Positions 1 through 12,280 of a DNA stretch of 64,000 nucleotides are shown piece after piece; the stretch's first letter is position 1, and each line of letters starts with the position of its first letter. This stretch comes from Nocardioides szechwanensis (GTDB taxonomy: Bacteria > Actinomycetota > Actinomycetes > Propionibacteriales > Nocardioidaceae). The stretch spans positions 1-64,000 of the forward strand of contig NZ_FNIC01000007.1 of assembly GCF_900103935.1 (NCBI RefSeq). The letters run 5' to 3'. Position numbers and translations under genes: made by a program. The notes under the pieces were generated by a model, which made no database searches, was not told the DNA's origin, and saw only the letters and a list, made by a program, of their open reading frames with translations.

Positions 1-191
1 CATGCAGGAGAGTGTCGTATCAGGTATTAGACCCCGTTTCCGAAGCTTATCCCCAAGTGGAGGGCAGATTACTCACGTGTTACTCACCCGTTCGCCGCTC
101 GTGTACCCCCGAAAGGGCCTTACCGCTCGACTTGCATGTGTTAAGCACGCCGCCAGCGTTCGTCCTGAGCCAGGATCAAACTCTCCGTAGA
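1..191 (-). rRNA. rrs: 16S ribosomal RNA, 5' end (partial)
   Basis: The minus strand reads the universal 27F site AGAGTTTGATCCTGGCTCAG starting at 184, followed by the conserved GACGAACGCTGGCGGCGTGC stretch. The gene runs off the left edge of the window. The mature 5' end was set by analogy to E. coli, where this site begins at nucleotide 8, giving about position 191. Short reading frames across this stretch are not genes. Confidence 0.97.
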
Positions 192-522
192 AAATTCCAT
201 CACTGACAAGAACAAAACTGACAATTGCCAGAATCATTAATGCCGAAAAAACAACCCAAACATCCAAAGATGAGGGCATACAAACTAATTCATCGACTAT
301 GACACACTGTTGAGTTCTCAAAAATCAGACACACACCTGACAGAGGCCGTCTCCGACCCAGCCTGGGGCTGTGGTTCCCGCACACGGCTTTGCGCCGGCT
401 TCTGGACTGTGGCTCAAGGCCACGGTCCTCCACCGGTGAAAGTGTGATGAGGAGTGGCCGCCTCGGGGCCGGAAGCCCAACCTTTCGGTCTTGCTTCCCG
501 CCGCTCCCTGGCGACATGCAGA
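192..522 (-). other. 16S rRNA leader, AT-rich, no coding gene
   Basis: This transcribed leader separates the rRNA promoter from the mature 16S end. It is visibly more AT-rich next to the 16S start than the rest of the window. At 303-321 the minus strand reads TTGAGAACTCAACAGTGTG, a short sequence of the kind seen before 16S in many actinobacterial rRNA operons, with a likely processing or antitermination role (inference). I see no supported coding gene here. Confidence 0.6.
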
Positions 523-552
523 ACACTAGAGGACTCCCGCGCCGATGCACAA
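523..552 (-). promoter_or_regulatory. Candidate rRNA operon promoter
   Basis: On the minus strand TTGTGC (547-552) serves as a -35 box and TAGTGT (523-528) as a -10 box, with an 18-nt spacer. It lies about 330 nt upstream of mature 16S, a normal distance for a leader. A second, undetected promoter is possible. Confidence 0.5.
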
Positions 553-594
553 ATCGGGTCGAGGTGAGCCAGAGCACAATTGTGTTTTCGCAGG

Positions 595-1653
595 TCAGAG
601 GGGGTTTGGCCGCGTAGGGGCCGCGATCTCGCGCGTGTCGGCGACGGTGCGGCACCCCGCGAGACGCAGCGCTTCGACGCTCTGGCGGAGCAGCTCGGCG
701 TGCATCCTGCCCACGCCGGGCTCGCCCTCCAGGAGCGCGTAGAGCGGAAGCCGGCCCAGGAAGACCGCGTCCGCCCCCGACGCGAGGGCCGCCAGGACGT
801 CGAGACCGGTGCGCACTCCCCCGTCGACGTAGACCTGGGCGTCCCCGGCCACGGCCTCCACCACGGCAGGCAGCGCCTCGACCGTCGACGCTGCTCGGTC
901 CAGCTGGCGGCCCCCGTGGTTGGAGACCCACACGGCTCGGGCGCCCGCCTGCACGCAGCGGAGCGCGTCGTCCGGACGCAGCACGCCCTTGACCACCACG
1001 GGCAGGCCGGTGTGGCCTGCCAGCCAGTCGAGGTCGTGGGGTCCGAGGTCGAGAGCCTTGGCCGCGCCGGGCTGCTCGTCGTACCCGGCGTCGAAGTTGG
1101 CCCGCACCAGCCCGGGGTCCACCACGTCCCAGACCACGTCACCCGCGTGGTGCTTGAGCGCGACCACCGGGGTGTCGACCGTCAGCACCACCGCCGACGC
1201 GCCCGCGGCGACGGCCCGGTCCAGCATCGGCGCGGCCAGCGTGCGGTCGGCGGGGAGGTAGGCCTGGAGCCACCAGTGCACCCCGATCGCGCCGATCTCG
1301 GCGAACGGCGTGCCGGCGTTGCTCGAGACGACCATCAGCCCGCCGGCGGCCGCGGTGGCCCGCGCCATCGCCAGCTCGCCGTCGGGGTGGACGGCGCGCT
1401 GGAGGGTCGTGGGCGCCACGCCCCAGGGCAGCGCCAGCCGTTGGCCCAGCAGTTCCACGTCCAGCCGTACGTCGGTCACGTCGCGCAGGACGCGCGGCAG
1501 GAAGCGCACGGACCGCCAGGAGCCGACGGCGCGCGCGGCGGTGAGGCCGTCGCGCGCGCCCTGGACGAGGTACTCGAACACCGGGGCGGGCAGGCGCTCG
1601 CGCGCCTGTGACTCCAGCCCCGCGAGCCAGCGGGCCTCGTCCATCTCGCTCAC
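595..1653 (-). CDS. FMN-dependent alpha-hydroxy-acid oxidase/dehydrogenase
   Basis: This 352-residue protein belongs to the glycolate oxidase/lactate oxidase family, which oxidises 2-hydroxy acids to 2-oxo acids through FMN. The active-site signature SNHGGRQLD lies at 244-252, with the catalytic histidine at 246. The flavin-phosphate motifs YVDGGVRTG and ADAVFLGR follow in the expected order. Length matches the family. The GTG start overlaps the tyrS stop by 4 nt, so translation is probably coupled to tyrS. An ATG three codons in is an alternative start. The substrate cannot be told from sequence; lactate or a longer 2-hydroxy acid is likely. Confidence 0.88.
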   Translation of the reverse strand: MSEMDEARWLAGLESQARERLPAPVFEYLVQGARDGLTAARAVGSWRSVRFLPRVLRDVTDVRLDVELLGQRLALPWGVAPTTLQRAVHPDGELAMARATAAAGGLMVVSSNAGTPFAEIGAIGVHWWLQAYLPADRTLAAPMLDRAVAAGASAVVLTVDTPVVALKHHAGDVVWDVVDPGLVRANFDAGYDEQPGAAKALDLGPHDLDWLAGHTGLPVVVKGVLRPDDALRCVQAGARAVWVSNHGGRQLDRAASTVEALPAVVEAVAGDAQVYVDGGVRTGLDVLAALASGADAVFLGRLPLYALLEGEPGVGRMHAELLRQSVEALRLAGCRTVADTREIAAPTRPNPL

Positions 1654-2921
1654 CCCACCTGGACGCCGGAGAAGTTCTTCTTGCCTCGGCGCAGCACCAA
1701 CCAGTAACCGCCGACCAGGTCGTCGGTCGTCGGGCGGGCCTCGGCGTCCTCGACCCGCACGTTGTTGAGGTAGGCGCCGCCCTCGGTCACCGTGCGCCGC
1801 GCCTCACCCTTGCTCTTGGCCAGGCCGGTCTCGACGAGCAGGTCGACCACCGTCGGCAGCTCGTCGGTCGCCGCGACCTGGATGCTGCCGGCCTCCCGCA
1901 GGGCCGCGGCGAGCGTCGTCGCGCTGAGACCGGTGAGCTCTCCACCGCCGAACAGGGCAGCCGCGGCGGCCTTGGCCTGCTCGGTCTCGTCGGCACCGTG
2001 CACCAGCGTCGTCACCTCGTCGGCCAGCGTCTTCTGTCCCTCCCGCAGGAACGGCTTCTCGGCGTGCCTGGTCTCGAGGGCCTCGATCTCGGCGCGCGGC
2101 AGGAACGTGAAGACCCGCAGCAGCTCGCCGATCTTCTCGTCCTCGACGTTGAGCCAGAACTGGTGGAACGCGTAGGGCGACAGCATCTCCGGGTCGAGCC
2201 ACAGGGCCCCACCCTCGGTCTTGCCGTACTTGGTGCCGTCGGACTTGGTCATCAGCGGCGTCGCGATGGCGTGCACCTTGTTGCCCTCGGTGCGGCGGAT
2301 CAGCTCGACCCCCGCCGTCAGGTTGCCCCACTGGTCGGAGCCGCCGAACTGCAGCGTCACGCCGTGCTGGCGGTGGAGCTCGAGGTAGTCCATCGACTGG
2401 AGCAGCACGTAGCTGAACTCGGTGTAGCTGATCCCGGCCTCGAGCCGGCTCCGCACGACGTCGCGCGCCAGCATCCGGTTGACCGGGAAGTGCTTGCCGA
2501 TGTCGCGCAGGAAGTCGATCGCCGACATCGGCGCGGTCCAGTCGAGGTTGTTGACCATCGTCGCGGCGTTGTCGCCCTCGAACGACAGGAACGGCTCGAT
2601 CTGGCGTCGTACGCGCCCCACCCACTCGCCCACGGTCTCGACGGAGTTCATGACCCGCTCCCCCGCCTCCTTGGGGTCGCCGATCATCCCGGTGGCGCCG
2701 CCGACCAGGGCGTACGGCGTGTGGCCGGCCTCCTGCAGCCGCTTGGCGGTGAGGATCTGCACCAGGTGCCCCATGTGCAGGCTGGGCGCGGTGGGGTCGA
2801 AGCCGACGTAGAAGCGCACACTCCCGGCGGTGAACGCCTCGCGCAGGGCGTCGAGGTCCGTCGAGTGCGCGATCAGGCCGCGCCACTCGAGGTCGCCGAG
2901 GAGAGTGTGGTCGATGGTCAC
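1650..2921 (-). CDS. tyrS: Tyrosyl-tRNA synthetase
   Basis: This cytoplasmic class I synthetase charges tRNA-Tyr. The HIGH-type motif HMGH is at residues 49-52 and the KMSKS-type motif KYGKT at 231-235. An S4-like RNA-binding domain closes the C terminus (LAKSKGEARRTV onward). The 423-residue length fits bacterial TyrRS. I chose the GTG at 2921, giving VTIDHTLL, because the frame upstream of it does not look protein-like and runs antisense to the kinase gene. The next gene overlaps its stop by 4 nt. Confidence 0.95.
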   Translation of the reverse strand: MTIDHTLLGDLEWRGLIAHSTDLDALREAFTAGSVRFYVGFDPTAPSLHMGHLVQILTAKRLQEAGHTPYALVGGATGMIGDPKEAGERVMNSVETVGEWVGRVRRQIEPFLSFEGDNAATMVNNLDWTAPMSAIDFLRDIGKHFPVNRMLARDVVRSRLEAGISYTEFSYVLLQSMDYLELHRQHGVTLQFGGSDQWGNLTAGVELIRRTEGNKVHAIATPLMTKSDGTKYGKTEGGALWLDPEMLSPYAFHQFWLNVEDEKIGELLRVFTFLPRAEIEALETRHAEKPFLREGQKTLADEVTTLVHGADETEQAKAAAAALFGGGELTGLSATTLAAALREAGSIQVAATDELPTVVDLLVETGLAKSKGEARRTVTEGGAYLNNVRVEDAEARPTTDDLVGGYWLVLRRGKKNFSGVQVG

Positions 2922-3036
2922 GGGTGGGCCTTTCGGGGTGGCTCGCGAAGTCGTACGTGGCTGGCTCCAGCCTGCCGCATCACCGTGCGCGCCGACGAAC
3001 GGGTTACTGACTACCCTTGCCACAGGAGGAGGACGA

Positions 3037-4414
3037 GTGATCGCAGGGAGGTACTCGCTCGACCGGGAGATCGGACGAGGCGGGATGGGTGCGGTCTGGC
3101 TCGGGCGCGACGACGTGCTCGGTCGCCAGGTGGCGCTCAAGCGCATCGGGATGATGTCTCCAGGAGGCAGCAGCCCCGACCTGCTGCGCGCCGAGCGCGA
3201 GGCCCGGCTGGCCGCCCGTCTCAACCACCCGCACGTGGTCGCCGTCTTCGACCTCGTCGACGAGGACGACCAGCAGTGGCTGGTCATGGAGTACGTCGAG
3301 GGCAGCACCCTCGCCGAGCTCGTCCGCAGCAGCGGCGCCCTGTCCCCCGACCAGGCGGCGCAGATCATCGCGCAGGCCGCCGAGGCGCTGGCCGCCGCGC
3401 ACGAGGCGGGGATCGTCCACCGCGACGTGAAGCCCTCCAACATCCTGGTGACTCCCGAGGGTCAGGTGAAGCTCTCCGACTTCGGCATCGCGCGCGCCGA
3501 GGCCGACGCGTCGCTGACCCAGACCGGACTGGTGACCGGCTCGCCGGCCTACATCTCCCCCGAGGTCGCCTCCGGTCGGCAGGCCACCGACCTCAGCGAC
3601 GTCTGGTCGCTCGGCGCCACGCTCTACCACGCCCTCGCCGGCCGTCCGCCGTACGACATCGGCGACAACGTGATCGGCGGGCTCTACCGGATCGTCCACG
3701 AGGACCCGCCGCGTCTTGCCGACGCCGGCTGGCTGACGCCGCTGCTGGAGTCGAGCATGGTCGTCGACCCGCACGAGCGTTGGTCGATGCGGCAGGTGGT
3801 CGACTTCCTGCGGGCCGGACCCACCGCGGTCCCGCCCACGCCGGCCCGTCGTCTTCGCCCCCTGGCCACCGATGGTGACGCGTCGTCCACCCAGGTGATG
3901 TCGGCGGTCCTGCCCAGGGCGGAGGCAGACCCCGGCACCCGCGCCCCCCGCACCTCGCGTCCGAGCCGGCTGCTGCCGCTCCTCGCCGCGGTCGGGGTGG
4001 TTGCGCTGCTGACCGTGATCGGCGTGCTGATCGGGCTCAACCGTGGCGACGACACCGACAACCCGTCGGCCGACAACAGCCCGTCGGACAGCAACACCCG
4101 GCCCAGCGCGCGGGTGACGCAAGCCGGCATGGAGGAATTCGGCCGCAGCTACCCCGAGACCGCCAGCAGCGACACCGCGGAGGGCTTCTCGCTGCTGACA
4201 CCGGCCTACCAGGACGAGAGCCCCAATTACGACGAGTTCTGGGGCAACGTCAGCAACGTCGACGTCCAGGACGTGCAGGCCGACCCCGAGGCGATGACCG
4301 TCACCTACACCTACTCCTACGACCACACCGAGAACGGCCAGGTCACCGAGACGATCCGGCTCACGCTCGAGGGCACAGACGGCGACTACAAGATCTCCGG
4401 CGCGGAGACGCTCG

Positions 4415-4425
<11 letters not shown>
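3037..4425 (+). CDS. Membrane Ser/Thr protein kinase (Pkn family)
   Basis: A 462-residue Hanks-type kinase. The glycine-rich loop (IGRGGMGAVW) is followed by the ATP-binding Lys35, the catalytic HRDVKPSN motif (H128, D130) and the DFG motif (D148). A single membrane segment at about 312-334 (LLPLLAAVGVVALLTVIGVL) is followed by a roughly 125-residue outside domain, without PASTA repeats. The GTG at 3037 is preceded by the Shine-Dalgarno stretch AGGAGGAGGACGA and begins right at the kinase domain. The stop lies inside the next gene (11-nt overlap), which links this kinase to the hybrid histidine kinase. Confidence 0.93.
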
Positions 4426-7210
<2,785 letters not shown>

Positions 7211-7258
7211 GCCATCCACCAACTGGGTACCTAAGGTGAACGCCCAAAGGAGGCTGCC

Positions 7259-7462
7259 ATGAAGAGCCTGATCGGAATCATCGTCGTCGTGTGGCTCGTG
7301 GTCGGGGTGCTCGCTGCTTTTCAGCGGGGCTACTTCGGTGACGACCGCGACGTGAACTGCAAGACGTTCGGCGACACGTCGCTGACGATCCTCGCCGGAC
7401 CGCTCAACTACGTCGGCGTCAACCCGAAGATCGAGTGCAGGACACCTCAGCCCTCGAAGTGA
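7259..7462 (+). CDS. Small single-pass membrane protein, unknown function
   Basis: This 67-residue protein has one N-terminal hydrophobic segment (about residues 3-20) and a short soluble tail with two cysteines (Cys34 and Cys60). A strong Shine-Dalgarno AAAGGAGG sits 6 nt before the ATG. I do not recognise a domain. It sits between the hybrid kinase and a LuxR-type regulator on the same strand, so a link to signalling is possible but not shown. Confidence 0.75.
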   Translation: MKSLIGIIVVVWLVVGVLAAFQRGYFGDDRDVNCKTFGDTSLTILAGPLNYVGVNPKIECRTPQPSK

Positions 7463-7510
7463 CCGACCGCGGCCCGCCCCACGGGTCTACACTCCGGACA
7501 TGGAACACGC

Positions 7511-8188
7511 GTGAACCGCCCCCTGCGGCTGGCCATCGTCAATGACTACGCCGTCGTGATCGCGGGGGTGGCCGCGTTCCTCGCCGACGAGCGGATCGAC
7601 GTGGTCGAGACCGGCGCGTCGCTGCCCGTGATCACCGACGTCGACATCGTCCTCTACGACACGTTCGGCCAGGTCCAGGGTGACGGCCTCGACCTCGAGG
7701 ACTTCGTGCGCGACAGCGGTGCCAAGGTCGTCATCTACAGTTGGAACCTCCAGCCCGACCTGGTCGAGCGCGCGATCGCGCGCGGCGCGTCCGGCTACCT
7801 GTCCAAGGCGCTCACCGGGCCCGAGATCGTCGGGGCACTGGAGCGGGTCATGGCCGGCGACGTGGTCGTCCTCACGGGCGACCACGAGACCAGCGCCGGC
7901 GGCGAGGGCGACTGGCCCGGTCGGGCCGTGGGCCTGTCGCCGCGTGAGGCCGAGATCCTGGCCCTGATCACGCAGGGGCTGAGCAACCAGGAGATCGCCG
8001 ACCGCGCCTATCTCAGCATCAACTCCGTGAAGACCTACATCCGTTCGGCCTACCGCAAGATCAACGTGGAGCGCCGCTCCCAAGCGGTCCTGTGGGGCGT
8101 GAAGAACGGCTTCGAGCCCGACACCGAGCGCAGTATCGACCCGGCACTGCGGTTCCGGCCCACGGCCGTCGCGAACCCTCGGGTGTGA
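7511..8188 (+). CDS. LuxR-family response regulator
   Basis: A 225-residue two-domain regulator. The receiver domain spans about 6-125, with a likely phosphoacceptor Asp50 (VLYD) and conserved Lys99 (YLSKA). The acidic pocket reads N11-D12 instead of the usual Asp-Asp. A LuxR/NarL helix-turn-helix (LSPREAEIL, then NQEIADRAYLSINSVKTYI) covers about 142-190. Start is GTG. The partner is unknown; the upstream hybrid kinase is the obvious candidate by position. The gene ends one base before the convergent neighbour's stop codon. Confidence 0.88.
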   Translation: MNRPLRLAIVNDYAVVIAGVAAFLADERIDVVETGASLPVITDVDIVLYDTFGQVQGDGLDLEDFVRDSGAKVVIYSWNLQPDLVERAIARGASGYLSKALTGPEIVGALERVMAGDVVVLTGDHETSAGGEGDWPGRAVGLSPREAEILALITQGLSNQEIADRAYLSINSVKTYIRSAYRKINVERRSQAVLWGVKNGFEPDTERSIDPALRFRPTAVANPRV

Positions 8189-8189
8189 C

Positions 8190-9263
8190 CTAGAGGCTCC
8201 GGAGCCAGCGCAGGACGGCGGTCCGCGTCTTCGGTGCGGTCTTCTCGAGAGGCAGTGCGCTGCCGGCGCCCGCGAAGGTCCGCGTGGTCACCTTCTCGCT
8301 GGAGCCGAACGTCGAGGCGGAGTCCTGCGTCCCGCCGTCGCGGATGCGCGCGTCCTTGCCGCCGGACAGCAGCAGCACGGGCACCTGGACCTGGCCGGCG
8401 GTGGCGGAGGCCGCGAGCAGGGTCGACGAGAGGCTGGCGACGTCACCGCAGGGCGTCGGGTTGCGCCGGCGCACGGCCGTCTGCTGGACGGCCTTGGGGG
8501 ACGTCGCGAAGAGCAGGCGACGGTAGGCCTTCGCGCTGGCGCCGTACGCCGCGTAGTCGGCGCCCTGCGCGCAGGTCGAGGTCTGCTGCTGGGCCTGCTC
8601 GAGGGCCAGCTCGGACAGGTTGGCGCCGGCCCACGACATGAGCACCAGGCCGTCGGTGTCGTTGAAGCGGGCGGCCTCCACCTGTGCGATCGCGCCGCCG
8701 ACACCGTGGCCGTGCACGACCACGTGGGACGCCGCCGGCGTCGACGTGGCGTCGCTGGTGAAGTCGTAGCGGCCGGAGTAGAGGTGCTGCACGACCTGAT
8801 GGAGCATGTTGGCCTGGGCGTCGAGACAGGTGTCGTTGCCGTCGGCGAGCGGGCTGCGGTCGTAGCCGAGCCGGTCGAGGACCAGCGACGTCTGGCCCTG
8901 GCGCGCGAGCTGGGTCGCGTAGTCGAACGCGGGGTGCTTGCGCAGGTTCCAGAACCATCCCCCGGTGCCCACGTCGTGCACAAGCACGTTGACCCGGATC
9001 GCCCCACCGCGGCCGAGGACCGCCTTGCGCGGGCCCACCAGGCGACCGCGGACGTCGTACGACTTGTTGTCACCCTGGCAGCGGACGAGGCTGGCGCTCG
9101 AGTTCACGAGGTCGAAGACGACCGCACGCGAGGTCACGGTGATCGCCCGCTCGGCCGCGCTGGAGGCCCCGGCTGCGGGGCGAGCGGTCGTCGGCGGAGC
9201 CGCGAGCACGCTCGCGACCAACGCGACGACGAGGGCAGGAAACAGACGAGCAGGCACAGACAT
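8190..9263 (-). CDS. Secreted alpha/beta-hydrolase-fold protein lacking catalytic Ser and His
   Basis: A 357-residue protein with an N-terminal signal peptide (cleavage likely around residues 22-28, after ALVASVLAAPPTTAR). The fold is seen from the oxyanion-loop stretch VLVHDVGTGG, the nucleophile elbow and the late strand VLLLSGGKDARI. At the elbow, the usual G-H-S-x-G reads G-H-G-V-G, so the nucleophile position (187) is Gly. Near the C terminus the expected G-H is G-S (GAGSALPLE). The Asp is kept. This suggests a non-catalytic or altered secreted hydrolase relative. Four cysteines could form disulfides outside the cell. Confidence 0.8.
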   Translation of the reverse strand: MSVPARLFPALVVALVASVLAAPPTTARPAAGASSAAERAITVTSRAVVFDLVNSSASLVRCQGDNKSYDVRGRLVGPRKAVLGRGGAIRVNVLVHDVGTGGWFWNLRKHPAFDYATQLARQGQTSLVLDRLGYDRSPLADGNDTCLDAQANMLHQVVQHLYSGRYDFTSDATSTPAASHVVVHGHGVGGAIAQVEAARFNDTDGLVLMSWAGANLSELALEQAQQQTSTCAQGADYAAYGASAKAYRRLLFATSPKAVQQTAVRRRNPTPCGDVASLSSTLLAASATAGQVQVPVLLLSGGKDARIRDGGTQDSASTFGSSEKVTTRTFAGAGSALPLEKTAPKTRTAVLRWLRSL

Positions 9264-9321
9264 GCTGTTGAACCTACGTCAATAGCGGAGCCGGGAACAC
9301 ACCGACGGTATGTGACCCCGG

Positions 9322-9963
9322 CTACGTCGGCGGCTGCTCGAACGTCTGCCAGGTCGCGTGGATGAGCAGCGCGGCGACCACCGAACCGAGCCAGCCGAGG
9401 GTCAGGTCGCCGAGCGTGTCGGCGTAGGCCCAGTTGAGCTCGACCGACCTGGTCACGAAGGAGACGTACTCGAAGAGCTCCCACGCCAGGGAGCCGGTCA
9501 GCCCGGCCGCGATCGCGCGCTCGACCACGGCTGCCCGGGTGGCGGTGTGGTCCAGGGTCAGGATGACCACCGCCGCGCTCACAACACCGGTGTCCATGAA
9601 GTGCATCCAGTCGTCGAACCACGTGAGGGCGTCGTACAGGTCGAGCCGGTTGCCGAGGATGTCGCTGAAGCAGGCGAGCGTGGCGAGGAGGTCGGCCGCC
9701 CACGGGTAGGGACGCCGGGTGCGCAGGAACGCCCACCAGATGGCCGGCACGACGAACGCGAACATCGGGTAGATGACGGCACGTGCGACTGGTGCCTTGC
9801 CCTCGAGGTTGCCCCACTCGGGGTTGATCGCGACCAGGATGAGCAGGACCAGCAGCACGGCCTTGGCGACGATGTCGAGGACGCGGACCAGGACGAGCCC
9901 GCGATGTGTCTCCGCACGGTGCGTCTCACGGGTGCTCTGCCCGGGAAAGCCGATGACCGCCAT
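9322..9963 (-). CDS. Polytopic membrane protein, YjdF/DUF2238-like
   Basis: A 213-residue integral membrane protein with about six hydrophobic segments. The stretch LYDALTWFDDWMHFMDTG resembles the conserved Asp/His motif of YjdF-type membrane proteins, whose function is not settled. I chose the ATG at 9963, which follows GAGAGGTGG, over an upstream in-frame start at 10014 whose extra residues do not look protein-like. No operon partner is evident. Confidence 0.75.
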   Translation of the reverse strand: MAVIGFPGQSTRETHRAETHRGLVLVRVLDIVAKAVLLVLLILVAINPEWGNLEGKAPVARAVIYPMFAFVVPAIWWAFLRTRRPYPWAADLLATLACFSDILGNRLDLYDALTWFDDWMHFMDTGVVSAAVVILTLDHTATRAAVVERAIAAGLTGSLAWELFEYVSFVTRSVELNWAYADTLGDLTLGWLGSVVAALLIHATWQTFEQPPT

Positions 9964-10048
9964 GGGAAACACCACCTCTCGAGCCCACCATGGCGCCGCC
10001 CATGTGGCGCTCACCAGGGAACAAAGGCCTCGCCGGAGGCGACGTTCG

Positions 10049-10420
10049 TCAGTCAGCCAGCTGTACGAGCACCTGGCCGCCGGTCACCGCGGTGCCGGCA
10101 GTGACGAGGATGGCGGAGACGGTGCCGGCGTGGGGGGCGGTGATCTCGGTCTCCATCTTCATCGCCTCCAGGACGATCACGACCTCGCCGGCCTCGATGG
10201 CCTGGCCCTCCTCGACCAGCACGCGGGCGACGGTCCCGGACAGGGGCGCCTGCACGCTGTTGCCGTCGGCGGCCGCGCCACCGGACTTGGGTGCGGACAC
10301 AGCCGGGGGCGAGAAGCCGCCGCCAGTCATGAAGATCGCGCCGAGTGTCGGCTGCGGCTCCTCCTCGACCTCGACCTCGACGTCGTACGCGACGCCGTTG
10401 ACGGTCACCTTGAGCTGCAT
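10049..10420 (-). CDS. Biotin carboxyl carrier subunit of transcarboxylase (1.3S type)
   Basis: A 123-residue carrier protein. The biotinylation motif EAMKM lies about 35 residues from the end, in a typical biotinyl domain (about 52-123). The N-terminal stretch [18 protein letters not shown] matches the architecture of the propionibacterial 1.3S subunit, which is also 123 residues long (recalled). It shuttles CO2 on biotin between the 12S and 5S subunits. It is last in the four-gene operon, starting 5 nt after the small subunit gene. Confidence 0.92.
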   Translation of the reverse strand: MQLKVTVNGVAYDVEVEVEEEPQPTLGAIFMTGGGFSPPAVSAPKSGGAAADGNSVQAPLSGTVARVLVEEGQAIEAGEVVIVLEAMKMETEITAPHAGTVSAILVTAGTAVTGGQVLVQLAD

Positions 10421-10425
10421 GTCTT

Positions 10426-10707
10426 CTACCTCGACCCGTGGATGTTGTGGCGGCCCTGGACGACGACGCGGCCCTGCTGTGCCCAGGCCTGGCCGGTGCG
10501 ATAGTGCATCTGCTTGATCTTGGCGCGGTGCCCGAGGAACGCCGCGACCGCTGCGGAGATCGCGATCGCCACCTCGTCGGGGACGCCGGGGCTCTCCTGG
10601 CGGCGCTGCTCGAGCTCGGCCTCGAGGTGGGCCACCCGCTCCGAGAGCGAGCGCACTGCCTCGAGCAGCTCGGCGACCGTCTGCTCCTCGGGCTTCGCGG
10701 GGCTCAT
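10426..10707 (-). CDS. Small accessory subunit of the transcarboxylase operon
   Basis: A 93-residue protein. Residues about 10-40 ([22 protein letters not shown]) look like a coiled coil. The second half contains [18 protein letters not shown] and a WAQQGR motif of a kind I recall near biotin-dependent carboxyltransferases, where small subunits help assembly. The ATG overlaps the 12S stop codon (ATGA), and the 1.3S gene follows after 5 nt, so it is made with the complex. Its role in assembly is inferred from position; no catalytic residues are visible. Confidence 0.75.
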   Translation of the reverse strand: MSPAKPEEQTVAELLEAVRSLSERVAHLEAELEQRRQESPGVPDEVAIAISAAVAAFLGHRAKIKQMHYRTGQAWAQQGRVVVQGRHNIHGSR

Positions 10708-12272
10708 GTCGGGCCCAGCCCGTGCTTCTTGGCCGGCCGGATGGTGCGCTTGGTGATCAGGATCTCCAGCGCCCGCGACACGTGCTCGCGGGTCCGGGCG
10801 GGCTCGATGATGTCGTCGACCAGACCGCGGGCGGCGGCGACGTACGGCGTCGAGAACGTCGAGCGGTACTCCTCGACGAGCTCGGCCCGGCGTGCCTTCG
10901 GGTCCTCGGCCTCGGCGATCTCGCGCCGGAAGACGATCTCGGCGGCACCCTCGGCGCCCATGACCGCGATCTCCGCGGTGGGCCACGCGAGCACCTTGTC
11001 GGCGCCGAGGTCCTTGGAGCACATGGCGACGTAGGCGCCGCCGTAGGCCTTGCGGAGCACGACGGTGATCTTGGGGACCGACGCGGCGGAGTAGGCGTAG
11101 AGGAGCTTCGCGCCGTGGCGGATGATCCCGTTGTGCTCCTGGTCGACGCCGGGCAGGAAGCCGGGCACATCCACGAGCGTGAGCAGGGGGATGTTGAACG
11201 CGTTGCAGAAGCGCACGAACGACGAGCCCTTGTCGGAGGCGTTGATGTCGAGCACCCCCGAGAGCACGTTGGGCTGGTTGGCCACGATGCCGACGGTGCG
11301 ACCGGTGATCCGGCCGAAACCCACCACGATGTTGCCGGCGTAGCCGGCCTGGACCTCGAGAAAGTCACCGCGGTCGACGAGGCGGACGATCACCTCGCGG
11401 ACGTCGTAGCCCTTCTTGTCCGACGCGGGCAGCACTCCGGGGAGGTCCGGGTCGGCTTCCACGACGTAGTCGGGGTCGACGATGGGCGGGTCCTCGGAGT
11501 TGTTCTGGGGCAGGAAGCTCAGCAGCTTCTTGGCGATCAGGATCGCCTGCTCGTCGTCGTCCGCGACGAAGTGGTTGACCCCGGACAGCGCCATGTGGGC
11601 GTCGGCGCCGCCGAGCTCGTCGGAGGTGACCGACTCCCCCGTCACCTGGGCGATCACGTTGGGCCCGGTGATGAACATGTGGGCCTTGCGGGTCTGGATG
11701 ATGAAGTCGGTCAGGGCCGGGGAGTAGGCCGCGCCGCCGGCGCAGGGGCCAGCGATGATCGAGATCTGCGGGACCACGCCGGAGAGCAGGACGTTGTTGT
11801 AGAAGACGCGGCCGTAGCCGGCCAGGGAGCCGATGCCCTCCTGGACGCGGGCGCCACCGGAGTCGTTGATGAACACGAACGGCGTACCCGTGCCGAGGCT
11901 GGCGCGCAGCGTCGCGGCGACCTTGTTGGAGTGGATCTCACCCGCGCTGCCGCCGGCAACCGTGAAGTCCTGGCTGGCGACGTGGATCGGACGCCCGAGC
12001 ACCGCGCCCTCGCCGGTCACGACGCCGTCGGCCGGCAGGTCGGCCTTGTCGAGGCCGAAGTACGTCGACTGGTGGCGGGCGAACATGCCCGACTCCTCGA
12101 ACGTGCCGGGGTCGAGCAGCGCCAGGACCCGCTCGCGGGCGGTCAGCTTGCCGGCCGCGTGCTGCTTCTCCAGGCGGGCCTCGCCGCCACCCTTCTCGAT
12201 CTCCGCGCGGCGTTCGAGCAGCTCAGCGGTGCGGGCCTCCATGGAGGCTTCGTGGTGCTTCTTCTTGCTCAC
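10704..12272 (-). CDS. Methylmalonyl-CoA carboxyltransferase 12S subunit
   Basis: A 522-residue acyl-CoA carboxyltransferase with two crotonase-like halves. The first contains [16 protein letters not shown] and the second [20 protein letters not shown], the CoA and biotin site signatures of this family. It moves the carboxyl group between methylmalonyl-CoA and biotin. The GTG at 12272 (VSKKKHH) follows GAGGGA and lies 8 nt after the 5S stop, so I prefer it to the downstream ATG. A propionyl-CoA carboxylase beta subunit would look similar, but the adjoining 5S and 1.3S genes decide for transcarboxylase. Confidence 0.92.
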   Translation of the reverse strand: MSKKKHHEASMEARTAELLERRAEIEKGGGEARLEKQHAAGKLTARERVLALLDPGTFEESGMFARHQSTYFGLDKADLPADGVVTGEGAVLGRPIHVASQDFTVAGGSAGEIHSNKVAATLRASLGTGTPFVFINDSGGARVQEGIGSLAGYGRVFYNNVLLSGVVPQISIIAGPCAGGAAYSPALTDFIIQTRKAHMFITGPNVIAQVTGESVTSDELGGADAHMALSGVNHFVADDDEQAILIAKKLLSFLPQNNSEDPPIVDPDYVVEADPDLPGVLPASDKKGYDVREVIVRLVDRGDFLEVQAGYAGNIVVGFGRITGRTVGIVANQPNVLSGVLDINASDKGSSFVRFCNAFNIPLLTLVDVPGFLPGVDQEHNGIIRHGAKLLYAYSAASVPKITVVLRKAYGGAYVAMCSKDLGADKVLAWPTAEIAVMGAEGAAEIVFRREIAEAEDPKARRAELVEEYRSTFSTPYVAAARGLVDDIIEPARTREHVSRALEILITKRTIRPAKKHGLGPT

Positions 12273-12280
12273 GTGTTCCC

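Noticed and set aside
2-321. Several short open frames on both strands at the left edge
   Set aside because: They lie in the 16S gene and its leader.
575-584. Palindrome CACAATTGTG upstream of the rRNA promoter
   Set aside because: Only 10 bp, and next to a gene end; too short to call an operator without other copies.
580-1611. Long plus-strand frame opposite the FMN oxidase
   Set aside because: A GC-driven shadow; the minus frame carries the conserved family motifs.
1804-2886. Arg-rich long frame overlapping tyrS
   Set aside because: Out-of-frame shadow of tyrS with no domain.
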